This document shows positions 54,801 to 64,000 of a stretch of 64,000 nucleotides of DNA, piece by piece. Source of the DNA: Rhyacophila brunnea (Eukaryota > Arthropoda > Insecta > Trichoptera > Rhyacophilidae). The stretch is from assembly GCA_022495005.1 (NCBI GenBank), contig JAGYXB010000196.1:868001-932000 (forward strand), written 5' to 3'. Within the stretch, counting starts at the first letter, position 1, and every line of letters begins with the position of its first letter. The translations under genes and the position numbers were made by a program. The notes below the pieces were generated by a model. It saw only the letters and a list, made by a program, of their open reading frames with translations, did not search any database and was not told the DNA's origin.

Positions 54801-55211
54801 TATGATCCGTAATTGCTCATAGTCTGGTTTTGTAACAATAATAAATGAGGCGATATTTGAGGTGCGGACTATTTTGGCTCAACCAGTATGTATTTATTTG
54901 AAGCTATGGCAGACCTTTCTTAATTTTAGTCCCAAAGTACTTGCACTTGCTAATAATTCTATTAAACTATTTTTTTAATTCAACGAATAATTCACGAGGT
55001 TTATATATGACAGAAATATTTTCCAAGCTATTTTTGTTCATATGAATTGTATTTATTCAATAAACAATTATTGGGTTCTCCTGTAGCTTATTTGCTTGCA
55101 TTTAAATGAGAACAAATTGTTAGCCACTAATTATCTTGAAATGTCTTGTAGCTATCTACTCTAAACTGATATATTTGAATACAATGCTAAAACCAAGTAT
55201 GTATTTACATA

Positions 55212-55705
55212 TCATCATCAGCCTGAATTTATCCACTGTTGAATGAAGGCATTTCCAAGCTGATTCCACTTCTCTCAGTCCCGTGCGTTGCGTTGCGACG
55301 TACTTCCCCAGAAGTTTATCATTTCATTGATCCAGCGGCCTCTAGGTCTACCTTGCGGACGTTTTGTGCCTCTTGGGTACCACTCTCATTATGACTAGAT
55401 TGGTCCAACGATTGTCCCTTCTTCGATCTATGTGTCCAGCCCATTTCCAATTGAGACCTCTAGCAAACTCTATTACATCGCATTCCTTTGTCAGTTTCCT
55501 TATCCATTCATTCTGTCTTTTCGCGTTATGCCCAGCATGCACCTCTCCATCCCATGTTGTGCTACTCTAAGTTCCTGGATCTCTCTTTTACTTAGGTTCC
55601 ATATTTCACACGCATATGTGATTACGGGAAGCACACACTGGTTGAACACTTTACGCTTTCGGCACAGTGGGAGGTCACTTTTGAAGACATTATTTAGATG
55701 AACAC
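55212..55705 (-). pseudogene. RTE-type LINE 3' end, reverse copy
   Basis: The reverse complement ends AGGCTGATGATGATATG. It encodes, with shifts, the C-terminal RTE blocks seen at 8988-9317: NEWIRKLTKECDVIEFARGL, WKWAGHIDRRRDNRW, TNLVI and GRPRGRWI. It also extends further upstream (CYVVPVITYACEIW-type region). 5'-truncated; no clear target duplication. Confidence 0.75.
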
Positions 55706-55709
55706 CGGA

Positions 55710-56282
55710 AAAAACCGTGTCATACTAACAAAACGCCAAGATAATAATATTAGATCGAAACGGCTACCAAAGATGGCTGCTTAATTCAAGGGCCTGGCCC
55801 GTCTTATAACATCTAATGTTTTCTGTAGCTACCAATTCAAGCATACTAAAATCGTTCTAAAATTGCTATAATACTGCAATAACATAAGCTCTACTGTCTC
55901 AAATTCTTCGATCACCGTGATGCATTGTCCTTAGCACATTCCATTACCAACTAAATAAAATAAAGCGGACTCACATTGAAATCCAATTTGATAACTGATA
56001 CCGTATCGGAAATAAATTGAATAAAAAGTCCACTGGTGTGAATATAGACTCCAGTGGATTAAGAGCAAACCATTCGTATGAGTACAAAGTATAAAAAATA
56101 TATAAGATAGAGCCACTTTCACATAAGGATTCCGATATACACGAATAGCTTGCATCTGAGGTAATATACTTTATATAATTATTAATTGATTTAGTTGGTA
56201 GAATTTCTTTTAGTAGTTAGCTATTTCGATTGTAACCACAACGAAATCACAACGATTTTCTAATACAGTATTAATTAATTAA
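55710..56282. other. No gene recognised
   Basis: ATTGAAATCC-ATTTGATA and the CCACTGGTG/CCAGTGGAT pair near 56025-56055 form a small inverted motif. Nothing coding supported. Confidence 0.35.
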
Positions 56283-56290
56283 AATAAAAC

Positions 56291-56532
56291 TAGCGCTTGA
56301 AATGGAAAAATTTACGAACCGGAACGCTCGACAGTTTTCTGAAGATTTTTATTATAAAGTTATCAAAGTTTATGTGTTTTTTTCATAAAAATAAGTGTGT
56401 TAGATTTTCTATTATATGGCCTATCCAGCTCAAGACGGTTAAATTATTTATTCCACTAGACGGAGAGATAATTTTACCGATTTCACGAACAAGAACGGCG
56501 CTCCGGTGCGTTCCGGTCCATTTCAAGCCCTG
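56291..56532. mobile_element. hAT-m1, copy 2 (242 bp), perfect TSD
   Basis: Starts TAGCGCTTGAAATGGAA, ends TCCATTTCAAGCCCTG. A perfect 8-bp duplication AATAAAAC flanks it (56283-56290, 56533-56540). Aligns end to end with 5043-5279. Confidence 0.9.
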
Positions 56533-56612
56533 AATAAAACACAATATAAAGGTAATACATATTATGGATTAAAGTATTACCGTTTTTTTAACACTACAAC
56601 AGGCAATTAGGC

Positions 56613-56710
56613 ACTATGACAGTAGTGTATTTAGTAATAGAAAAGAAACAATCACAAACACCCAGGCTTTGAGAAAATCACACAAATATGTTGTAATCTT
56701 ACTGAGCCAC
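56613..56710 (-). mobile_element. SINE-B tail, copy 3
   Basis: The reverse complement has GATTTTCTCAAAGCCTGGGT, GTTTGTGATTGTTTCTTTTC and CACTACTGTCATAGTGCC. 5' head not evident. Confidence 0.6.
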
Positions 56711-56719
56711 ATTCAAGGG

Positions 56720-57375
56720 CACAAGGGTTCAAAGAACAAGGGCCAATTACAGAATCTCCCTCATCTCTAAATAAACAGCTACAGAATATATTCTTAATGA
56801 GAAAAATATTCCGTTTTTCAAGTGCAAGCATAGAGTTTTTAAGTTTAGTTTTCTTTTTTTTAATCTTACTATTATAATTGTAATTAATCGCGTGCAGTTT
56901 TTTGTGAAGGGAATGTCTTGCGTTTGTTAAATTGTAATTGGTCCTAGAAAATTTCAATAAATCATGTTTTATCGATTTAATGTCAAGTGAATAAAAAAAA
57001 AATAACAAAACATAATTATGAAAATATAATATTAGGTATAAAAACAGACGGATTTTGCTTATATTTCTTATTTCGATAATTCGATAAAAATAACATTTTT
57101 GTGAGTTATTAATTACACCGAAAATTGTATTCATAAAAAAATATTCGAAAAAATATTTAGAGTTGTTTCATATTTTATTTTATTCACAATTTGTTTGTTA
57201 TGGTAAATAGTACTTTGCAACACTGCGGTTATAATTATTCAAGATTCATTTTTAAATAAAAATCACACATTGATTGAACAATGCTTAGATTGATAAAACT
57301 AGGTAAGACAGAAGTTAATAGGCACTGTATTAATTTTGTGTTTGAAAATATTAGATAACTTTAAAACCATACATG
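56720..57375. other. No gene assigned
   Basis: A 160-codon - strand frame (56652-57134) is Ile/Leu/Lys/Asn-rich, with low complexity and partly antisense to SINE-B. Typical of AT-rich random frames; I do not call it a gene. Confidence 0.4.
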
Positions 57376-57383
57376 CATTAAAG

Positions 57384-58490
57384 CAGTGCTCCGCAACCTT
57401 TTCTCACTCACGGCACACAAAAGGTCTTCCCAAAATTCCGGGGCACACCACACGCACCACGGCACACCACACACAACAATTTATACACCAAAACATGGAC
57501 CCCAGGCCAGAAACTTCGGCGCCCCCCTACCTATCGCTAAGGTTAAAGACAGTGTGATACTTTAAGTTTTTCAAATGATGTTTGAAGTAAAATAAATCGT
57601 ATTGATTCTATGTTTAGCGATTTTTTGTATTTATTAATTCATTCACTTGAACTACGGTTAGTTGTCGGTGATCAATAATTATTTGTCGAGTATTGACACA
57701 ATAATAATAAATTGTATCCCACAAATCGTATGTGTTAAAATATTAATACCAGCGAAGTAAAGGCTACTTTTTTTGCAATTAGTGCAAATTTGTAAGTTGT
57801 GTTTATCTCACTTATCTGCTTGACCTGCCACACCACCCCCCTGAGCTTGGGCCCCCAAGGCACCAAAATTACATTACATACCTACTTATTTGACAAATAA
57901 TTAAATAAAATAACACACGACGAAGAACCAAATGTACATTATTATTCCAATGTGTTGGTAATATCAATAAATAGTTTGTTTCAATGATCGTACAAGTTTT
58001 TAGCCTTACTTAGTTGGTTTGGTAGCCTTGTCAGAAATACAAAGATATTCTTTATTAACCGAAATCAATAAAATACTTTTTTACATAAATTTTTGGCATT
58101 GGTTGCAAAAGGGTTTCGAATCCAGTCGTATTGATTGTATGAAAGTAATGATAAAATTTCCTTTGAAGCAAAGTTAAATGTTTTTGAGACGGATCCAAAA
58201 TTAATTGCTTGTTTTCATTGGTAGTCTGGTAGGTCCTTTGGTACATTTGTAGAGATCCTTGTCTTAAATCTTTCTAATTTATCAGATCACATCAAAATAT
58301 TTTCATTCTGACCTTGCATTGTTATATTAAGTTCATGTAGGTGCTCAAATGTATTTATTACTAGCCATGTACCCAAATTTGGCTATTAAGTAAGTATTAT
58401 ATAATATACAAATATATTTGTGTTTTTTTGGAAGCAATGCTCCGCGGCACACCTAGCATCGTCTCGCGGCACACCGGTTACGGAGCACTG
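57384..58490. mobile_element. hAT-type element hAT-m5 (1107 bp), perfect TSD
   Basis: Begins CAGTGCTCCGCAACCTTTTC and, inverted, ends CAGTGCTCCGTAACCGGTGT. Subterminal CGGCACAC words occur at both ends, as in many hAT elements. Perfect 8-bp duplication CATTAAAG (57376-57383, 58491-58498). The longest open frames are about 60-70 codons and not transposase-like, so non-autonomous. Confidence 0.9.
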
Positions 58491-58820
58491 CATTAAAGCA
58501 CAATTGACCATTTTTATTTTAAATTATAATAATAGCCAAGATTTATGTTAATCAAGTAAAGTTTAAATTTCATTTTTCCAACAATGACCAAATCAGAGTT
58601 ATCTATTTGTAGTACTGAGGTGACGATATCATCCCAGTAGAAAATGGGTGGGAAATTTTCTTAGATTATTAATGTTATAGGAAAGACTCTGGGTTTATGT
58701 ATTCTTAAATATAAAATTCGATTGATTATAATTATTGTAATAAAGTGACTTTTAATTTGAATTTAGAATCACTTTTACGATGTTTATAATATATTTGTAT
58801 TTATTCTCATAATGGTATTC

Positions 58821-58838
58821 TTTTGTTTTCAGGTAAGT
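58821..58838 (+). promoter_or_regulatory. Candidate recursive (zero-exon) splice site
   Basis: TTTTGTTTTCAG is followed at once by GTAAGT: a strong polypyrimidine tract and acceptor fused to a consensus donor. This is the ratchet-point form used in long introns of insects. On the + strand it fits an intron downstream of the exon at 24401-24573, 34 kb away. Function is inferred. Confidence 0.5.
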
Positions 58839-58901
58839 CAAGTGCAATTATTACCTCAGCGATATCATTATTTTTATTATTACCACGTTTTTATTAGCTC
58901 G

Positions 58902-58968
58902 TATTCTTGTTTGTCCGGTACAGATTTTTTCTTGTGTGTCCAGTACAAATTTTTTCTTGTTTGTCCAA
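58902..58968 (+). repeat. Three-copy ~26-bp tandem repeat
   Basis: TTCTTGTTTGTCCGGTACAG, TCTTGTGTGTCCAGTACAAA and CTTGTTTGTCC are successive units, 70 bp downstream of the recursive splice candidate. Confidence 0.8.
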
Positions 58969-58999
58969 GATTTGTATTGGACGATTGAAGATTTTTAAC

Positions 59000-59830
59000 A
59001 AACTTCCCGACTAGCTAGACGTTTGAAACATTTAGAATATATCAGAACAGGACGACAATGCATTCTTTTAATACTTTTGGGCATCTTTAAGCAGAATTGA
59101 ATTCATTTTCAGTTAATTCTGTTTTGTATGTTTCGGAAAAAATCGTTAAAAGTAAAACACTATTATTGGTTACTAAGGGGGTCCTAGCAACTAAATTATT
59201 AATATATACGTGCGTTACTATGGAAATCAATATGAAATGTCAAAATGACATTTCAGTATTCTATATTTATTCAGTATTTCTATCAAGTATAAAAAAAAAG
59301 TATTTATTAATACATAGAATTGTCAAGTTTATATGATTCAATAGAAAATTTAAAAACGTGGTATATAAAAAGTTCTTTTTATCTTGTAATTATTTAAATG
59401 TAAGTACTAAAATACTATTATTATATTTTCGGTTTATAACTATTTGCATTTTTAATACAAAAGTTTGTTATGTGCAACAAAATATGTTTAGTATAAAAGC
59501 TCGAGCAATCCCAGCCCACTCACAGCGAATTCAATCAACGTGAAATGAATGCATCTGTAGAGGCGTAGATGTGTGACAACGTAGCCCATAGATGCCGAAT
59601 GTAAATTGCTACGTTTTATCAAAATTTGTTTATTTATGTGTTTTATGTATTATGATTATAAGTAAGCGATTGGAAAATGCATTATAATATACATTACAAG
59701 TACAGAAAATGCAATATTTATTAAAATAAAGAGAAAAAACACGACAAAGGGAAAAAAACATCACAACTTTCGTGCTTTACAGTAAATAAATAACGGGAAA
59801 GTTCGATTACTTAAAGTAATTATAAATGTG
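59000..59830. other. No gene recognised
   Basis: Short frames (59097-59336, 59358-59543) are low-complexity and AT-driven. No splice-bounded exon recognised. Confidence 0.35.
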
Positions 59831-59837
59831 ACTTACA

Positions 59838-60300
59838 TCCACTGGTTGCGGTTTTTACAGTGGACTTTAATTGATTTTGATAGAATGATTATGATGGTGG
59901 ATGTAAATTTATGCTGTTGAGGCTAGATCCATGGTCTGGTTGTACTATCACTCGCGCGGTATTGTTTGTTGGGTCACTCAGTGTGCAGCACTTGACGGTA
60001 ATAAATGATTCTGGTTATAAGTGTACGGTTGATTAATGAAAAGAGCCGGTATCACGATTTGCCAGATATTCAGAATTATTATCGTTTGGATGACGGTCAC
60101 ACCATATCAAGTTGACCCGGCCGTGTTCTACGAATAACTTTGAATCAGTCTGTATGCGCATTGAATTACTCGGGACGGTCTAGTTGTAACAGGCTTAGAC
60201 GCACCCGTTGTCTTGAGGTAACTAAATGTTTTCAGTCATGGTCAACTAATAACCAGTAACTGAGTTGCGCCTGGACTTGCGACAATCACCGGGGATTTTA
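59838..60300 (+). repeat. Possible dispersed repeat family I, copy 2
   Basis: Diverged partner of 54420-54800 with the same order of motifs. GC-richer than flanks. No open frame of note. Confidence 0.35.
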
Positions 60301-60763
60301 GGTAGGAGGGAAATATAAGGATGAGGTCAACCATAATTGGCCCAATCATCCACATAAATTAAATAATAATTTAATCTATATATCAACCGCTATCGTGCTG
60401 TTGAATTTATACAACATCGTATAATATCATATATTTTCTGTGATGAGATATTATGAAGACTGCAAAGTTTGACCCACTATGCCTAAAACGAGGACTGTTC
60501 TGGTAGTGTGAAATTTTCTACTTTTACCAAGGTTTTTCAAGTTGTAATAAATAGAATAAACAAAACTTCATCACCAGAATTTATTTAAAGGTTTCTATAA
60601 TAACACATACAAGCGAGTGACACATCGTAGTCTAGAGAAGTAAATGCTAGATTATTAGATATGTGTAAAAACAGAGGATAGAATGCAATCAATTTTACTG
60701 AAAAACACATTTAATTGAAATGATAGATACACAGAACAAATTATTATATATATTTATTATATA

Positions 60764-61055
60764 TTATATATGGATAAATAGAATTCCGATCGGCTATACC
60801 CAAATACACTACACTTTGAAGCAGGATTTTGAATGTGTGAGTGTCACATTATAGACGTTCAATTGTGTGTGTTTCAACCTTCAAATACACCAATATTAAA
60901 TGAGCATCAGTGCATAAACCAAAAACAGTTGTCAGAATGAAGGACAAGCGTATTTTTGACACGTGTTTAAGTTTATCCGATATTCTTCCACACTTCGGAT
61001 CCCTGTTACTCTACACCCGCTAGGTATTTCAGTTCGCATTATTTCTGAGTTTCCT
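60764..61055 (+). repeat. LTR-like family F, copy 3
   Basis: ACACAGAACA, ATTCCGATCGGCTATACCC, GGATTTTGAATGTGTGAGTG, GCATAAACCAAAAACAGTTG and TTTTTGACACGTGT follow the family order. An AT-rich expansion lies near 60740-60775. Ends before the primer-binding-like motif. Confidence 0.55.
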
Positions 61056-61149
61056 GGATACTTAGCTCGAAGAAAAAGCAATCGTTGAATTAATTTACTC
61101 ATCGATCGTACTGGCTACTGGTTTGACGAGATAGTAACTTTCTTAAGCT

Positions 61150-61293
61150 TAAGCGTCGGTCTATATAGCGTCGTGGGTCCCAGGTTCGAATCCTGGGTCT
61201 GGCAAGGAGCAAGTGACCTACATCCATTTCTCGTAAAAACAAAAATATGTTAATACAAACCTTCCACTCTGTGGAGGCCCATATGATCCTATT
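61150..61293 (+). mobile_element. SINE-A, copy 3, internally deleted
   Basis: B box GGTTCGAATCCTGGGTCTGG is intact, but about 50 bp between the head and GAGCAAGTGACCTACATCC is missing. Ends CCCATATGATCCTATTA. Confidence 0.75.
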
Positions 61294-61299
61294 ATAGTT

Positions 61300-61785
61300 C
61301 GTTATTACTTTATTACGATATTTTAAACTGGTATAGATAATTAAAGAAAATTATAGCATATTCTCCATAATATTAATAAAAGCGAAAAACTACGTACGAG
61401 TACCTGCTGAAAAGAATCAACACTGTATTCTGTATTCCCCCCCCTAGAATTACGCGATTTGATTTTTATTTTGCTACGTTAGACGGAGTTTAAAAGTAAA
61501 AACCAAAGTCGCTATATGACACGGAGTCTAGATTCTGTTAAATTTCCGAAAAGCGACGACGCGATGAGTTCCACTGATTGATTGAGGAACCGAAAGCGTG
61601 CAATTCGTCGATAGTAAAACTCACCACTTTGTGCTACAGCAGATGTTAAGAACCAGTGGTTTATTTCATTTATAATTATACTTCTGAAGATATTATTTAA
61701 GTTTTATTTTTATATCTTTTACATCAATTTTGTGGATCTTTTATGGTGTCTGATAGTCTCTTGTTAGTACGAGTACTATTTAGTC
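61300..61785. other. No gene recognised
   Basis: AT-rich; no open frame above 60 codons. Confidence 0.4.
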
Positions 61786-61790
61786 TATAT

Positions 61791-62319
61791 GGCTATTCTA
61801 ACATATCACAACTCCAAAATCAATAATTTTATCCTTATGTATTGTATCCTTGTATCCTTGAGATGACCGCAATACTTGCTTTTTAGAGTGAAATATAGGA
61901 GTAAAATTACATTTTGATATGCGGCTATTTTAAAAACTCATTACGACACCAGTGTTACCGCACAGCGCTGCCAAGCCAAAATGGGTATTTTACATGCCCA
62001 ATAGCTCTGAAATTTTGTGAAATATATTCAACAAATTGCAAAGCCGATATACATTTTTTCAACGTAGAATAATATACAATTTAATGTATATTATAAATAT
62101 TAAATGCCATATAAAAACTGTCTGATATAATATTCCTTTTTAGGTTAAACTAACGCCAAGGTGACATAACATTTAAAAAAAAAAATGTCAGTGTCATTGC
62201 GCATGCGTAACGATTCTGCAATGTTAGTGTTAATGCCATGTATACAGAATTAACCTGAGTGATATCCGTGACATTTTAGATAAAAAAATAAAGGAAATGT
62301 GTTATAAGTTAGAATAGCT
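61791..62319. mobile_element. Repeat family E TIR element, copy 3 (~529 bp)
   Basis: Left end GGCTATTCTAACATATCAC, right end in inverse AGCTATTCTAACTTATAACA. Same ends as 14293-15822 and 22991-23583. No transposase; TSD uncertain. Confidence 0.6.
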
Positions 62320-62410
62320 CTGCTATACCCCCCCAGAAGTTTACTCGCGTTTCCTTCACACAAACTCGCTTTCCATTCATGACTGATGAACTTCGGTACC
62401 ATCTATAATA

Positions 62411-62535
62411 TACAGAGTATGGACCTGATAGGTTGACCAAGTGAACTAATATCCATTTCTCGGAAAAACAATCTTCCACTCTGTGGAGACCCAGATTATG
62501 GTTTTATTAGGATCGAACATGGCCAAAAGAGAAAA
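62411..62535 (+). mobile_element. SINE-A, copy 4, 5'-truncated
   Basis: Starts at GAGTATGGACCTGATAGGTT, has CCATTTCTCGGAAAAAC, CTCTGTGGAGACCCA, TTATTAGGATCGAACATGG and ends in an A-rich tail. Head missing. Confidence 0.75.
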
Positions 62536-62652
62536 AAAAATAAAAACATAACATCTAGAAATTACAAATAGTATATTAGGTATATAATAAACTATTTATT
62601 TTATTCAACGAACAAGATACAAGATTTGAGAATGTAACATTCTATAATACTG

Positions 62653-62755
62653 AATATACATAATTTGAAAACATCTCATGCATTTACACACTAGAAAAAA
62701 TACGACACCTGACGGGACTTGAACCTGCATGAGATGTTTTCAAATTATGTATATT
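62653..62755. repeat. Perfect 30-bp inverted repeat around a SINE-D piece
   Basis: 62653-62682 (AATATACATAATTTGAAAAC…) is exactly inverted at 62726-62755. In the 43-bp loop, on the - strand, GGTTCAAGTCCCGTCAGG then TGTCGTATTTTTT matches the B-box half of SINE-D (19777-19795), ending in a T run. Confidence 0.8.
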
Positions 62756-62759
62756 TAAT

Positions 62760-63480
62760 AATATATATATTATATTTATATTCCATTTGCATCATTTTTT
62801 GCGACCCAGGTTTCATTTTTAGCATCTTTAGGCAATATACACACTCACCAATGGTAAACGTACAACGTAAAACTGACATAGGATATAGTAATTTACTATT
62901 TATGTACCTACTAAATTATTTTCTCAACCATTGAAAAATCGTGTTGAAAATTTTGTACATTGAAATAGTATTTTTGAATTCCATAATGAAACAACGCCTT
63001 AAAAATAATATATAATGTTTTTTTTCAAAAGGTGTAGTAAGACTTTTTTAAGGGTTGTCAAATCGATAATCGAGGGATGGGGGTGGAAATCGGACCCGTT
63101 CGCATTCATTTAGCATTTCAATTTGTCCTGAACACTCGCCTGTTTGCTGAAGATCCTTGCGTATTGTGAATGAGGCTTTAATATAAAAGAGAAAGCTATA
63201 CGGAATGAATTCAACGCAAGGGTTGGGAATTTTCAATACGGCAATAAAACCCCTAAAAATTCTTTACGAATTCGTTTTGTAAGAGAACATTTATTTTAAT
63301 TAATACATGAGTATTTAATAAATGCAAGATTAAAAACATGAATATATTTTGAGGATTAATTATTCGTTATTCCGTATATAATATACGGAAGGTTTAAGAA
63401 TGTAGCATGACGTCTAGTGAATATTATTTTATAATTAAAATTTCGAATGATTCTGATGCCATCTAGGAATCACCTAATAT
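62760..63480. other. No gene recognised
   Basis: Short frames only (62719-62934 +, 63048-63236 -). A small palindrome TTCCGTATATAATATACGGAA lies at about 63370. Confidence 0.4.
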
Positions 63481-63484
63481 ATTT

Positions 63485-64000
63485 CTCCATACCAACCGCC
63501 CCACGCCACATTCGATTTTAATCGAGCGTATCACGAAGCCCTACGTTTGCTTGTGAAAGATCACCAGTTGTTTACGGCTGGGAACGTCTCAGGAGCAAAT
63601 GCCCAAGACTAAGGTCAGCACACACTCAAGTGTGCTTCGACTGACTTTACAAAGATTTTCTAATAAAAGTGCCCATGAGAGAGAAGAGCACGGACAATTA
63701 TTAAAAATAAACGATTCTAATTAATTTACATATTACGTAAAAACAAATTTAAAACAATACGGATATACTAAACTATGTCAAACGCCGCATTTTTTTAAAA
63801 GTATTTATTATTGTTGGCCTTCGTAGTGACCAAGTCGGACGACCCAACAGCCAGTTGGGCCAATTTGAGCATCTTTTCCTTTGTAGAGCACATTCTTGGA
63901 CATTTGCAGAGGATGTGGTTTGCATCCTGAAATTATTCGCCAGGACATTACGGACATGTTGGTCGGGTCAAAAAACTTGACAGAAAATCCACCGTGCCAA
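63485..64000 (-). mobile_element. R1-clade LINE, 3' end of a second copy running off the window
   Basis: The reverse complement of 63485-63620 aligns with the 3' UTR end of the full element: CTTAGTCTTGGGCA, CGTGATACGCTCGATTAA, GTGGCGTGGGGCGG and TTGGTATGGAG. Upstream on the - strand lies the Pol C terminus. About 80-85% alike by eye at conserved parts. The element starts beyond 64000. Confidence 0.8.
63787..64000 (-). pseudogene. R1-clade Pol C-terminus, decayed, partial
   Basis: Read on the - strand: TRPTCP, FQDANHILCKCPRMCSTKEK and SSDLVTTKANNNKYF are recognisable counterparts of the C-terminal CCHC region and tail of the intact Pol (IQDANHILWEC to SDLVATKANYLAF). In-frame stops occur near the zinc motif. 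Partial because the window ends. Confidence 0.8.

Noticed and set aside
56652..57134. 160-codon - strand frame
   Set aside because: Ile/Leu/Lys/Asn-rich low-complexity composition typical of AT-rich chance frames, and its downstream part is antisense to a SINE-B.
61068..61092. RTE fragment (ARRKSNR-like, similar to IARRKDNRW)
   Set aside because: Only about 25 bases; too short to separate from chance.

Overview
This 64-kb window looks like AT-rich, repeat-dense DNA from an arthropod, most likely an insect. The support is an R1-clade LINE, mariner/Tc1-type transposons, RTE-type LINE fragments, tRNA-derived SINEs, many small non-autonomous hAT-type elements and an interstitial tract of the insect-type telomere repeat TTAGG (written here as GGTTA). 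I see no bacterial-type genes, no rRNA, no CRISPR array and no canonical intact tRNA gene. The species cannot be named from the sequence.

Host-gene signal is thin. One convincing protein-coding exon lies on the + strand at 24401-24573. It has an acceptor, a donor and a single open frame. A perfect zero-length acceptor/donor junction at 58821-58838 fits a recursive splice site in a long + strand intron. The simplest reading is that much of the window is intron of an unidentified gene. A decayed THAP-like zinc-finger exon sits at 313-380.

The only long intact coding region is the R1-clade LINE at about 37477-43139. Its Gag (517 aa, three zinc knuckles) and Pol (1058 aa, endonuclease, reverse transcriptase, CCHC) overlap in an ATGA. 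A second, decayed member runs off the right edge on the - strand, and a possible 3' stub lies near 21.4 kb. A 1295-bp mariner at 17216-18510 is nearly intact, with one frameshift.

Layout: 0-10 kb, THAP remnant, repeat J, hAT MITE, LTR-like and tRNA-like pieces, RTE fragment. 10-16 kb, nested fold-back elements, an 801-bp hAT-type element and a repeat-E element. 16-24 kb, a SINE-B broken by both mariner and a hAT MITE, a 510-bp retroinsert, a deleted DD41D-type transposase, and a small TIR element with a TTAGG core. 24-37 kb, host exon, LINE remnants, repeat B, SINE-D hairpin, hAT element, SINE-A and a twin-primed RTE. 37-43 kb, R1-clade LINE. 43-64 kb, LINE remnant, further hAT copies, LTR-like piece with a primer-binding motif, tRNA-Ile-like SINE, recursive splice candidate, and the second R1-clade copy. 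Nesting and target-site duplications give the relative order of several insertions.
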